Assembly (NCBI GenBank): GCA_902763505.1
Contig: CACWSO010000016.1
Coordinates: forward strand, 1-49,408
Direction: 5' to 3'
Source: an uncultured Eubacteriales bacterium
Lineage (GTDB): Bacteria > Bacillota > Clostridia > Peptostreptococcales > Anaerovoracaceae
DNA: 49,408 nt
Of this stretch, positions 16,097-23,786 are shown in pieces (the first letter of the stretch is position 1; every line of letters begins with the position of its first letter). Both the position numbers and the translations under genes were made by a program. The notes below the pieces were generated by a model. The model was not told the origin of the DNA and did no database searches. It worked only from the letters and a program-made list of their open reading frames with translations.

Positions 16097-17358
16097 GATA
16101 CGATATACGCGACATCAACCTGGCACCTTACGGCCATACAAAAATAGAATGGGTCAGGAACAACATGCCTTTGCTGAATGGTCTTGAGGAAGAGTTTCTT
16201 AAGACAAAGCCATTCGAGGGCGTGAAAATCAGTCTGTCGATTCATCTGGAAGCAAAGACAGCGTACCTATGCAAAGTGCTTGCTGCCGGAGGTGCCCAGA
16301 TGGCGGCGACAGGCAGCAACAACTTGAGCACGCAGGATGACATCTGTGCGGCGTTGGTGGAAGACGGCATCAGTGTGTTTGCTTATCACGGCGCAACAGA
16401 AGAAGAATACAACAGGCACATTGAGATGTGTCTGGAGCAGAAGTCGAACATCATCATCGATGACGGCGGGGATCTGGTAGGACTTGTGCACGGAGCGCGT
16501 CCGGATCTGGCGGAAGAAGTGTGGGGCGGCTGCGAAGAAACGACCACTGGAATCATCCGTCTCCGAGCGATGGAACGCGACGGCATGCTGAAGTTCCCGA
16601 TGTTGGCTGTAAACGATGCGGACTGCAAGCACCTCTTCGACAACCGTTACGGAACGGGACAGAGCGTCTGGGACAGCATCATGCACAACACCAATCTGAT
16701 TGTTGCCGGAAAGTGCGTCGTCGTAGTTGGATATGGATGGTGTTCCCGCGGCATCGCTATGAGGGCGGCGGCACTGGGAGGCAGAGTGATCGTAACGGAG
16801 ATCGACCCAATCAAAGCCATGGAAGCTAAGATGGACGGCTACGATGTCATGCCGATGGCAAAGGCAGCACCGCTCGGAGATATCTTCATCACGGCGACAG
16901 GCTGCAAGCATACGATTACGGTTGAGCACATGCTTACCATGAAAGACCGTGCGATCCTCGCCAATGCAGGTCACTTCAATGTGGAAATTGATATGGCAGG
17001 ACTGGAAGAGGCCGCCGTTTCAAAAAAGGAGACCCGCGAGAACATCACAGGTTACACTCTTGAAAACGGCAAGATGGTGAACGTGATCGGCGAAGGCAAG
17101 CTTGCCAATATCGCCGCCGGAAACGGACATCCTGCGGAGGTCATGGATTTGAGTTTCGCAGTGCAGGCTATGAGCGCACTGTATATCCTGGAACATCGTG
17201 ACGAGATTGCACCGGCACCCGGCAAGCCGGCAAAAGTCATCGACGTTTCTGAAGAGATCGACGACATCATCGCCCGTCGGCGCCTGGCTGCCTGGGGCAT
17301 TGAGATCGATAAACTGACACCGGAACAGGAAGCATATCTGAACAGCTGGCAGCTGTAG
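16093..17358 (+). CDS. ahcY: Adenosylhomocysteinase (S-adenosylhomocysteine hydrolase)
   Basis: This 421-residue NAD-dependent enzyme splits S-adenosylhomocysteine into adenosine and homocysteine. Visible elements are SIHLEAKTAYL (active-site His), TGSNNLSTQDDI, IIDDGGDLVGLVH, CEETTTGIIRL, the Lys/Asp segment CKHLFDNRYGTGQS, and the Rossmann motif VVGYGWCSRGIAMR followed by VTEIDP. The length suits the shorter form that lacks the insertion found in animal and many bacterial versions. Small departures from the family are DSIMHNTN in place of DGIxRAT and CSRG in place of CGKG. The gene is translationally coupled to nagA by ATGA, an unusual partner. Most Clostridia recycle SAH by the Pfs/LuxS route instead. 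Confidence 0.9.
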   Translation: MRYDIRDINLAPYGHTKIEWVRNNMPLLNGLEEEFLKTKPFEGVKISLSIHLEAKTAYLCKVLAAGGAQMAATGSNNLSTQDDICAALVEDGISVFAYHGATEEEYNRHIEMCLEQKSNIIIDDGGDLVGLVHGARPDLAEEVWGGCEETTTGIIRLRAMERDGMLKFPMLAVNDADCKHLFDNRYGTGQSVWDSIMHNTNLIVAGKCVVVVGYGWCSRGIAMRAAALGGRVIVTEIDPIKAMEAKMDGYDVMPMAKAAPLGDIFITATGCKHTITVEHMLTMKDRAILANAGHFNVEIDMAGLEEAAVSKKETRENITGYTLENGKMVNVIGEGKLANIAAGNGHPAEVMDLSFAVQAMSALYILEHRDEIAPAPGKPAKVIDVSEEIDDIIARRRLAAWGIEIDKLTPEQEAYLNSWQL

Positions 17359-17444
17359 GGCAGCAACTGCAGCACTGGCAGCCGCACCACTGGAAGCCGC
17401 AAGACGGCGGCTGTAAGGATGTCAGTCATGAGATAGAATGATAA

Positions 17445-17474
17445 AAGGAACTTGCTTGGCAAGTTCCTTTTTTG
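17445..17474. terminator. Bidirectional terminator between ahcY and gltX
   Basis: A perfect 11-bp stem AAGGAACTTGC/GCAAGTTCCTT with a TTG loop is followed by Ts on the plus strand. An A run sits on the other side, so it can serve both convergent genes. Confidence 0.92.
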
Positions 17475-17477
17475 CTT

Positions 17478-19253
17478 CTAGCCGATGAGTTCGCTGATGC
17501 GGGCTCTGACTCGATCCTCTCCAAGAATCTGCTGGATGGTCCAGACATCCGGTGACTGGCTTCTGCCCATGACGGCGATACGGATTACGGTGCTCACATG
17601 AGCGACGGAGCCTTTGTATTCGTCTGGATGTTTCTTGTAATCCTTCGGCTTGACGGCATATCCGAGATCTGCGGTAATTGTTCTGATCTTTTCGAACCAC
17701 TGGGACTGGTCGTCACTGTGGTCGTAGGTTTCCAGATAGCGCTTCAGTATTTCCTTCGCGTCTTCATCGCTGACCTGCTCAGGAATCTGCTCTTCGATGA
17801 AGAAGTAATCATCGTAGAAGTAGCTGATGAAGTCGAAGATCTGCTTCGCATAGATGAGGTCTTTTCTTGGTTTTGCATCATCCCTGCCGATGTTCAGGAT
17901 CTTTGTGAGATATTCCTTGTCCTCAAGCAGCGGCACCGCCTTAGGCTTGAACTCACGCGCCCATTCCAGCATGAAATCGGCCAGCTCGTCTGCCGGAATC
18001 TTCAGCAGAACATCCTTGGAAATATCATTGAGCTTATTCAGGTCGAACAGTGCGCCTGCGCTGCTCATCTTCTCTGTTGTAAAGGTGAACTCATCCAGGT
18101 CTGCGTCAGGATTTGCCATGCGCCATTCCTCAAAATCAGAGTTGAGAATGGTCATGAGATATTCCTTGACGGCCTGCGGATGATATCCTTCCTGACGGTA
18201 GTAATCCAAAGAGAGCTCAGGGTCTTTGCGCTTGCTGAGTTTTCTCTTGTTGCCTGTTTCATCATCCAGCTTCATCAGTACTGCAGTGTGGCAGTATGTC
18301 GGAAGCTGGAAGCGCAGCGCTTCGAACAGCTCCACATGGATAGGGAGTGACATGAGCCATTCTTCTCCGCGGACAACATGTGTTGTTCTCATCAGATGGT
18401 CGTCGATGACGTGGGCAAAGTGATACGTCGGAATGCCGGTCGCTTTCAGAATGACCACATCCTGGTCATTGGAAGGCATGGCAACTTCGCCGCGCACTGC
18501 GTCATTCACGATGATGTACATGACGCCGTCACGATTCTGATATGTTACATTGCCGGAGTTACCCTGGCAGGTTGCGCCGTTTTCCATGCAACAGTTCTCA
18601 GGGCTGATGGCGTTGCCTTTGGATTTGAGTCTGACGACGTACGGCTTGCCCGCATTGATGTTTGCTTCGATTTCTTCATAGGACAGATTGCGGCTCTTTT
18701 CAGCGTATTTTCCATAGATGCCAGTCGTCTCTTTGGCCGCTTCCTGCTGCGCTCTGATTTCTGCCAGTTCCTCTTCTGTCAGGAAACAAGGATAGGCTTT
18801 GCCCTGGCTGACCAGATGCTTCACGAAGGCCTGATAGATCGGTCCGCGCTGTGACTGATAGTAAGGGCCGTAGTCGCCGGAGTCTGTCGGTTCGCCGTCT
18901 TCAGCGGCAGGACCGCAGCCTGCGCCTTCGTCGAAGTTGATGTCAAAGAATTTCAGTGAGTTGATTACTGTATCAACGGCGCCTTCTACATAACGCTTGT
19001 CATCAGTATCTTCGATTCTCAGGTAGAATGTGCCCGGTGTTCCATCCTCTGCCTTGCTCTGATGTGCCAGTCTCTCGTCAACGAATGCGCCATAGAGATT
19101 CCCTAGGTGGATGAATCCGGTTGGGCTTGGTCCGAGACGTGTGATGATTGCGCCGCCTTCTGCGTTTGCACGCTGCGGGAACATCGCCTCATAATCTTCC
19201 GGTGTTTTATCGATCTGCGGAAACAGCAGCTCCGCCAGTTTGTTGTAGTCCAT
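17478..19253 (-). CDS. gltX: Glutamate--tRNA ligase, long form
   Basis: This class I synthetase charges tRNA-Glu. The signature sites are GPSPTGFIHLGNLYGAF (HIGH-like, near 42-55), RIEDTDDKR and KRKLSKRKDPE (KMSKS-like). THVVRGEEWLMS and the tRNA-stem region follow. At 591 residues it is about 100 longer than the usual bacterial enzyme, with extra sequence in the Cys-containing middle (NCCMENGATCQGNSGNV, near 222) and in the C-terminal half. The first motif is also more divergent than in standard GltX, so this is a clostridial variant subfamily. The start is set by AAGGAG 6 bases before the ATG. No second gltX or gatCAB is in the window, so discrimination against tRNA-Gln cannot be judged. 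Confidence 0.9.
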   Translation of the reverse strand: MDYNKLAELLFPQIDKTPEDYEAMFPQRANAEGGAIITRLGPSPTGFIHLGNLYGAFVDERLAHQSKAEDGTPGTFYLRIEDTDDKRYVEGAVDTVINSLKFFDINFDEGAGCGPAAEDGEPTDSGDYGPYYQSQRGPIYQAFVKHLVSQGKAYPCFLTEEELAEIRAQQEAAKETTGIYGKYAEKSRNLSYEEIEANINAGKPYVVRLKSKGNAISPENCCMENGATCQGNSGNVTYQNRDGVMYIIVNDAVRGEVAMPSNDQDVVILKATGIPTYHFAHVIDDHLMRTTHVVRGEEWLMSLPIHVELFEALRFQLPTYCHTAVLMKLDDETGNKRKLSKRKDPELSLDYYRQEGYHPQAVKEYLMTILNSDFEEWRMANPDADLDEFTFTTEKMSSAGALFDLNKLNDISKDVLLKIPADELADFMLEWAREFKPKAVPLLEDKEYLTKILNIGRDDAKPRKDLIYAKQIFDFISYFYDDYFFIEEQIPEQVSDEDAKEILKRYLETYDHSDDQSQWFEKIRTITADLGYAVKPKDYKKHPDEYKGSVAHVSTVIRIAVMGRSQSPDVWTIQQILGEDRVRARISELIG

Positions 19254-19313
19254 TGATTGCTCCTTATATTATGTTTGTTTGATTAATTCTGCATGAATGA
19301 AACATGCGCATCC

Positions 19314-19322
19314 ATTATAACA
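19314..19322 (-). promoter_or_regulatory. Extended -10 promoter of gltX
   Basis: On the minus strand TGT-TATAAT is a perfect extended -10 about 60 bases before the gltX ATG. The -35 is weak (TTCTTA at 16 bp). The short leader holds only a 5-bp GCATG/CATGC hairpin; no T-box was seen. Confidence 0.6.
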
Positions 19323-19343
19323 CATGTAGATAACATAAGAACA

Positions 19344-19373
19344 ATAAAAGAGCCGGTCAAACGGCCGGCTCTT
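19344..19373 (-). terminator. Terminator of the hydantoinase gene
   Basis: The stem AAGAGCCGG/CCGGCTCTT is 9 bp, followed on the minus strand by TTTTATTG. It lies 23 bases after the stop and upstream of the gltX promoter. Confidence 0.82.
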
Positions 19374-19395
19374 CATTGATACATTTTCTTGAAGC

Positions 19396-20823
19396 CTAGA
19401 AAGTAGGGCCCTTGTGGTGTACTTTCTTCTGCTTGATGAACTTGCCTGCGCCCTGTTCGCCGACGAAGTCTTTGCCGTCGAATACCAGTTTGCCGTGGCT
19501 GAATACTGCGCAAGGATATCCTTTGCACTCAACGCCTTCCCAAACAGTGTGGTCAAGAGCACCATGCTGGTTCTGCTTGTTGTTGATAACAACCTTCTTC
19601 TTAGGGTCGTAAACAACGATATCAGCATCGAGACCAACTTCGATAGCGCCCTTGCAGTAGTCCATACCAAACAGCTTAGCCTGGTTAGTGGAAGCGATTT
19701 CTACTGCCTTGTTGAATGAGATCTTGCCCTTGTTTGCTTCGGACAGGATGAATGGATACATGTTCTCAACACCAGCGCATCCATTAGGAATAGTAGTGAA
19801 GTTGCCCTTCTTGCCATCCTTTGTCTTCTTGCCCCAATCCTTTTCCTTCTTGAGGAACGGACAGTGGTCTGTTGACAGAGTGGATACAACACCGTTTCTG
19901 ATACCATCCCAAAGAGCATCCTTTGATTCTTTGCCCTTCATTGGAGGTGAGCATACGAAGTCCTGAGGACGGAGCTTGAATTCAGGTCTGCCATCCTTGT
20001 AAACTTCCTTAGTGAAGTACAGATACTGTGGGCAAGTTTCTGCGAAGATTGGATAACCTTCTGCTCTTGCCTTTGCAACTGCAGCAACACCCTGAGCGTT
20101 GTCCAGGTGAACGATGTAGAGAGGAGCGCCTGCCATCTTAGCCAGGTTGATAGCTCTTTCGTCTGCTTCACCAGCAACAGCTTCGTTCTTTGACATGTAG
20201 TGATACCAAGGTGAAATCTTCTTTTCGCTCAGATACTTCTTAACGAGATAGTCGTTAACGTTCTTGTTCTCAGCATGTACGCCTACCAGTGCGCCAATTT
20301 CCTTAGCCTTGCAGAGAGTTGCATAGAACTGACCATCGTCAACGCCGAAGTCATAAACCATGAACACCTTGAAGGAGGTTACGCCCATGTCGACAACCTT
20401 TTCCATGTCGTCCAGCATTTCCTGTGTCGTTACATCGCCTACGCCCATGTGGATGGAGTAGTCAACAGCAGGTCCCTGTGAGTCTGCGAGTTCCAGTTTT
20501 TCCTTCAGGAACTTTGACATCTTCACGCCTACAGGCTGTGTTTCAAAGTTGATGATCGTTGTTGTTCCGCCGCAGGCAGCAGCTCTGGTGCCTGTGAAGT
20601 AATCATCCGTTGAAATCGTTCCGCCGAATGGCATTGCCATATGAGTATGACCATCAATTGCGCCCGGCAGAATCAGCTTGCCCTTAGCATCGACAACTTC
20701 TGCACCAGCTTCTGGTTTCAGATTAGTTCCGATTGCGGAAATCTTGCCGTTCGTTACAGCAACGTCAGCTTTGAATGTGCTCTTCGCTGTTACGACTTTT
20801 CCGCCTTTGATTAATAAATCCAT
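19396..20823 (-). CDS. hydA: Dihydropyrimidinase / D-hydantoinase
   Basis: This 475-residue metal-dependent amidohydrolase opens cyclic imide rings (dihydropyrimidines or 5-substituted hydantoins). Motifs are GHTHMAMPFGG (metal HxH near 58), SFKVFMVYD with the Lys that is carboxylated in this family (near 150), VGVHAENKN, YIVHLDNAQG and LSTDHCPF with the catalytic Asp (near 315). The length is typical. The start follows a GGAGGG site. The NCS1 permease lies upstream on the same strand, 164 bases away with a hairpin between. Pairing with that transporter points to uptake and ring opening of a pyrimidine, hydantoin or allantoin-like compound. No N-carbamoyl amidase is adjacent to finish the pathway, so the exact substrate is unknown. 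Confidence 0.92.
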   Translation of the reverse strand: MDLLIKGGKVVTAKSTFKADVAVTNGKISAIGTNLKPEAGAEVVDAKGKLILPGAIDGHTHMAMPFGGTISTDDYFTGTRAAACGGTTTIINFETQPVGVKMSKFLKEKLELADSQGPAVDYSIHMGVGDVTTQEMLDDMEKVVDMGVTSFKVFMVYDFGVDDGQFYATLCKAKEIGALVGVHAENKNVNDYLVKKYLSEKKISPWYHYMSKNEAVAGEADERAINLAKMAGAPLYIVHLDNAQGVAAVAKARAEGYPIFAETCPQYLYFTKEVYKDGRPEFKLRPQDFVCSPPMKGKESKDALWDGIRNGVVSTLSTDHCPFLKKEKDWGKKTKDGKKGNFTTIPNGCAGVENMYPFILSEANKGKISFNKAVEIASTNQAKLFGMDYCKGAIEVGLDADIVVYDPKKKVVINNKQNQHGALDHTVWEGVECKGYPCAVFSHGKLVFDGKDFVGEQGAGKFIKQKKVHHKGPTF

Positions 20824-20861
20824 AATATTGTCCCTCCTTTAGTCAAGAAAGTGATAATACA

Positions 20862-20888
20862 AAGGGCCTTTGATGTTCAAAGGCCCTT
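20862..20888 (-). terminator. Strong hairpin between the NCS1 permease and hydA
   Basis: A perfect 12-bp stem AAGGGCCTTTGA/TCAAAGGCCCTT with a 3-base loop. On the minus strand the following bases (TGTATTATC) are only moderately T-rich, so it may be a partial terminator or an mRNA-stabilising hairpin inside a two-gene unit. Confidence 0.65.
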
Positions 20889-20987
20889 GCAGTTTATATA
20901 AAGTTTTAACATAGACTTTATACAGTTGTGAGACTAATCAGTCTCGTGAGACAAAAGCCTCAAATGTTCTGTTGGTCACAGGGGAGC

Positions 20988-22559
20988 TTACGCAGCTCTC
21001 TTTGTGAATGCTTCGTGCTCTTCTTCAGTTACGAATGAATTTCCAGCCAGGCTCGTCTTCATCAGGATGATGTAGAGGATGAAGGCTACGAAGAATGACC
21101 ATACGTAGTTGATGGAGTTAACGAATGAGAAGAACGGACCGGATGCTCCGAAGTAGAGCAGCAGTGGCAGGATGAATGCGCAAACCCATGAGATTACAGC
21201 AGCCCAGTTCCAACCACCGGAGTACCAGTATCTGCCCTGAGGACCCTTGAACAGGTCATTAACGTCGATTCTCTGCTTCTTAACAATCCAGTAGTCAGCG
21301 ATCAGGATAGCAGCGATAGGTGACAGGATTGTTCCGTAAGCGTTCATCCAAGTGAAGTATGCAGCACCGGAACCATAGATCCACCATGCCTGCAGGATGA
21401 AGAATGCGAACAGTACAGTAATAACTACGCCCATCTTGTAGCTGATCTTCTTAGGGTTGATGTTAGCAATTCCGTTTGCAGGAGCTACTACGTTAGCAGC
21501 TACGCAAGTAGTAATTGTAGCAGCTACAGTACCCAGAGCGGAAATCAGTACAATCAGCTTGTTGTCCAGATAGTACAGAACCATGGTCGGGTCGAACATT
21601 GCTTCGCCGAACGCAACCTTGGAAGCCTGAGCATAGTATGCACCAACGAATGCGCAGAACGCCATTGGGATAGGCATACCAAGCATCTGGCCCCAGAACT
21701 GGTCTTTCTGTGATCTTGCATATCTTGAGAAGTCAGGAATATTCAGAGCCAGTGTAGCCCAGAATGCGATGTTGCCCATGAGACCTCCCATGTATACCAT
21801 CCACCAGCCGCCGTTAGCTTCGATCAGAGCATCGTCATTGCCCATGCTCATTACTTCCCAGAATCCCATCTGTCCGTGGATGAGGGAGTATGACCATGCC
21901 AGCAGTGCGATCATTACAGCGATCAGGATAGGGCCGCCCCAGTTCTGGATGAATTTGATTCTATCCATGCCGTGGTAAGCTACCCACCAGATGAAGAACA
22001 TGAAGATGATGTAGCCGATGAACTGTCCTACCATTACAGGAGCCATGCCGCCCCAGGAAGGAAGGCTCATCATCCAGTTCTGATCTGCGAACTTGCTGAT
22101 GAATACACCGATGATAGCGCCGACAGCGCCGCCGCCTACCCAAGCCTGTACAGAACACCATCCGCAAGCGGTGAGTGCCCTCAGCAGTGCCGGGATCTGA
22201 GCTCCGATGGAGCCGAATGTCAGTCTCGCGAAGAGCGGGAACGGAATACCATACTTAGTACCAACGTTGGAGTTCAACTGAATTGGAATAAGGATGGCGA
22301 TGTTTCCGAGCGCTACGTTCAGAACTGACAGCCATGGGGATACGCCCATGCCGATAAGTCCTGATGCCAGTGAGAGGGATGGGATACAAATCGACATACC
22401 AACCCACAGCATCGTGATGTTGTACGTGGTCCATTTTCTTTCAGCTACTGTGGTTGGCTTCAGGTCTTCGTTATAATACGAAGAACTTGACAGCTCCGCA
22501 CGTGCTTCTTCTGAAAGTTCAAACAGGCCGTTCGTTTCAACTTGAGTGTAAGTTGCCAT
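20988..22559 (-). CDS. NCS1-family cytosine/purine/hydantoin permease
   Basis: This 523-residue integral membrane protein has about 12 hydrophobic segments. Its N-terminal region (LKPTTVAERKWTTYNI, then MLWVGMSICIPSLSLASGLI) is the hallmark of nucleobase:cation symporter-1 proteins such as Mhp1 and PucI. GNIAILIPIQLNSNVGTKYG and FARLTFGSIGAQIPALLRA match the family's helix 2-3 region, and PDFSRYARS is its helix 6-7 loop signature. It probably imports the substrate of the hydantoinase downstream, driven by sodium or protons. GGAGGTG precedes the ATG. Whether the substrate is hydantoin, allantoin, uracil or cytosine cannot be told from sequence by eye. Confidence 0.93.
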   Translation of the reverse strand: MATYTQVETNGLFELSEEARAELSSSSYYNEDLKPTTVAERKWTTYNITMLWVGMSICIPSLSLASGLIGMGVSPWLSVLNVALGNIAILIPIQLNSNVGTKYGIPFPLFARLTFGSIGAQIPALLRALTACGWCSVQAWVGGGAVGAIIGVFISKFADQNWMMSLPSWGGMAPVMVGQFIGYIIFMFFIWWVAYHGMDRIKFIQNWGGPILIAVMIALLAWSYSLIHGQMGFWEVMSMGNDDALIEANGGWWMVYMGGLMGNIAFWATLALNIPDFSRYARSQKDQFWGQMLGMPIPMAFCAFVGAYYAQASKVAFGEAMFDPTMVLYYLDNKLIVLISALGTVAATITTCVAANVVAPANGIANINPKKISYKMGVVITVLFAFFILQAWWIYGSGAAYFTWMNAYGTILSPIAAILIADYWIVKKQRIDVNDLFKGPQGRYWYSGGWNWAAVISWVCAFILPLLLYFGASGPFFSFVNSINYVWSFFVAFILYIILMKTSLAGNSFVTEEEHEAFTKRAA

Positions 22560-22603
22560 AAAACACCTCCATTTGAAAATTAGAAATATATTATTACGAC
22601 AAG

Positions 22604-22632
22604 ATTATACTACAAAGTGTGAAAAAAGTAAC
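22604..22632 (-). promoter_or_regulatory. Promoter of the NCS1 permease gene
   Basis: The minus strand reads GTTACT - 17 bp - TATAAT, with a perfect -10 about 45 bases upstream of the permease ATG. Confidence 0.55.
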
Positions 22633-22769
22633 GCTTTTTTGATAAGTTTTAAAGGAATTTAAGGCGAGGAATTCATGTATACAATACACTGTAACCGATT
22701 ACAAAAAACATACGCATAATTGTTGGAAAAACGCATCGATAACCGCAAGATTATCACTTTTCTAAGCGG

Positions 22770-22775
22770 TATAAT
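22770..22775 (+). promoter_or_regulatory. Possible -10 box for nth
   Basis: A perfect TATAAT lies 58 bases before the nth ATG with no recognisable -35. The remaining 22610-22830 is AT-rich and holds nothing else I recognise. Confidence 0.35.
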
Positions 22776-22832
22776 TGAACCACAGCAAAGGCAATAAAAC
22801 GAGTCGTAAAACGAAAGGAAAATAGATCACAG

Positions 22833-23573
22833 ATGGCGCGCGTTTCCAAGAAAAAAGCAGTCGAAATATTAGATCTTTTGAGAGAAGAATATCCCGAAGC
22901 AGGGTGTGCCCTTGCGCATGTAAATGTGTTTGAACTGATCGTCTGTGTCGTGCTGTCTGCACAGACAACCGACGCCAGTGTCAACAAGGTTTCCCCTGCG
23001 CTGTTCGCAGCATATCCTGATGCGGCAGCCCTTGCGGCAGCTGAGCAGGAGGACGTGATAGAGATCATCAAAACGATTGGAATGTACAAAACCAAGTCGA
23101 AGAATATCATCGCTTTGGCGAAGGCGCTTTGCGAAAAACACGGCGGTCAGGTACCGGAAGATTTTGATGCGCTCGTCGCCCTTCCGGGTGTTGGAAGGAA
23201 GACCGCAAACGTCGTCCTCGCAGTAGGGTTCGGACATCAGAAAATCGCCGTGGATACACACGTTTTCAGAGTGTCCCACCGCATCGGTCTGGCATCAGAA
23301 AACAGCTCCGGCCAAGAAGAAAAAACTGCAGAGCAAAAGGGCAAAAAAACTTCAGGCAGCGGCACCAAAAACGACACGAAAGTCAGCGCGAAAAACGCCG
23401 GAGAAAAGAATGTTTTGGAGACAGAAAAAGAGCTCATGAAGATCCTGCCGGACGACCGCTGGACAGAAGCCCATCACAGCCTGATCTGGCACGGCCGCAG
23501 ATGCTGCACCGCACGAAATCCGAAGTGCGACACCTGCCCGATCGCACACCTCTGTAAGAAGAACGGATTATAG
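22833..23573 (+). CDS. nth: Endonuclease III with a low-complexity insertion
   Basis: This 246-residue DNA glycosylase/AP lyase removes oxidised pyrimidines. The helix-hairpin-helix LPGVGRKTANVV carries catalytic K123, and VDTHVFRV carries D141. The [4Fe-4S] cluster cysteines at 225, 232, 235 and 241 keep the C-x6-C-x2-C-x5-C spacing. Between IGLA (153) and VLETEKELMKILP (194) the protein has about 38 extra residues rich in Lys, Glu, Ser and Gly, where E. coli Nth and relatives run straight on. The insertion stays in frame and is hydrophilic, so it probably forms a disordered loop between the glycosylase domain and the FeS cluster domain. Start chosen by the GGAAAA site and the family N-terminus. 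Confidence 0.93.
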   Translation: MARVSKKKAVEILDLLREEYPEAGCALAHVNVFELIVCVVLSAQTTDASVNKVSPALFAAYPDAAALAAAEQEDVIEIIKTIGMYKTKSKNIIALAKALCEKHGGQVPEDFDALVALPGVGRKTANVVLAVGFGHQKIAVDTHVFRVSHRIGLASENSSGQEEKTAEQKGKKTSGSGTKNDTKVSAKNAGEKNVLETEKELMKILPDDRWTEAHHSLIWHGRRCCTARNPKCDTCPIAHLCKKNGL

Positions 23574-23584
23574 GATGAACATAG

Positions 23585-23786
23585 AATGAACGGTGGCGAC
23601 AGTGCCGATGCGGATTCCGCAGGAGCTGGTACAACCATTCGCGAAATGAATAAATGAAATAGCAAAACCCCGAGATTGTTTGAGTGACATAGTCACGAGT
23701 TTTCTCGGGGTTCTATTTCATATGAATGAGCGTTTATGGTTGTCAGCGACGAGGACCAAGCAGAGGCACTGTCGCCACCGTTCATT
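23585..23786. repeat. 202-bp imperfect palindrome with perfect 22-bp terminal arms
   Basis: The arms at 23585-23606 and 23765-23786 are exact reverse complements (outer sequence AATGAACGGTGG). Inward, matches continue in patches: GCTG, ACAACCAT, ATGAAATAG and AACCCCGAGA each recur on the opposite side. A terminator hairpin lies at the centre. It fills the whole gap between the convergent nth and serA genes, and the right arm reaches the serA stop codon. No clear target-site duplication was seen. It may be a MITE-like element or a very long bidirectional terminator. Confidence 0.85.
23666..23712. terminator. Central hairpin terminator of the palindrome
   Basis: AACCCCGAGA pairs with TCTCGGGGTT, with a smaller inner GTGAC/GTCAC hairpin in the loop. 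It can work for both nth and serA transcripts, though neither side carries a long pure T run. Confidence 0.72.

Noticed and set aside
17598-18350. 250-codon plus-strand frame opposite gltX
   Set aside because: Mirror frame of a well supported synthetase gene with no family resemblance.
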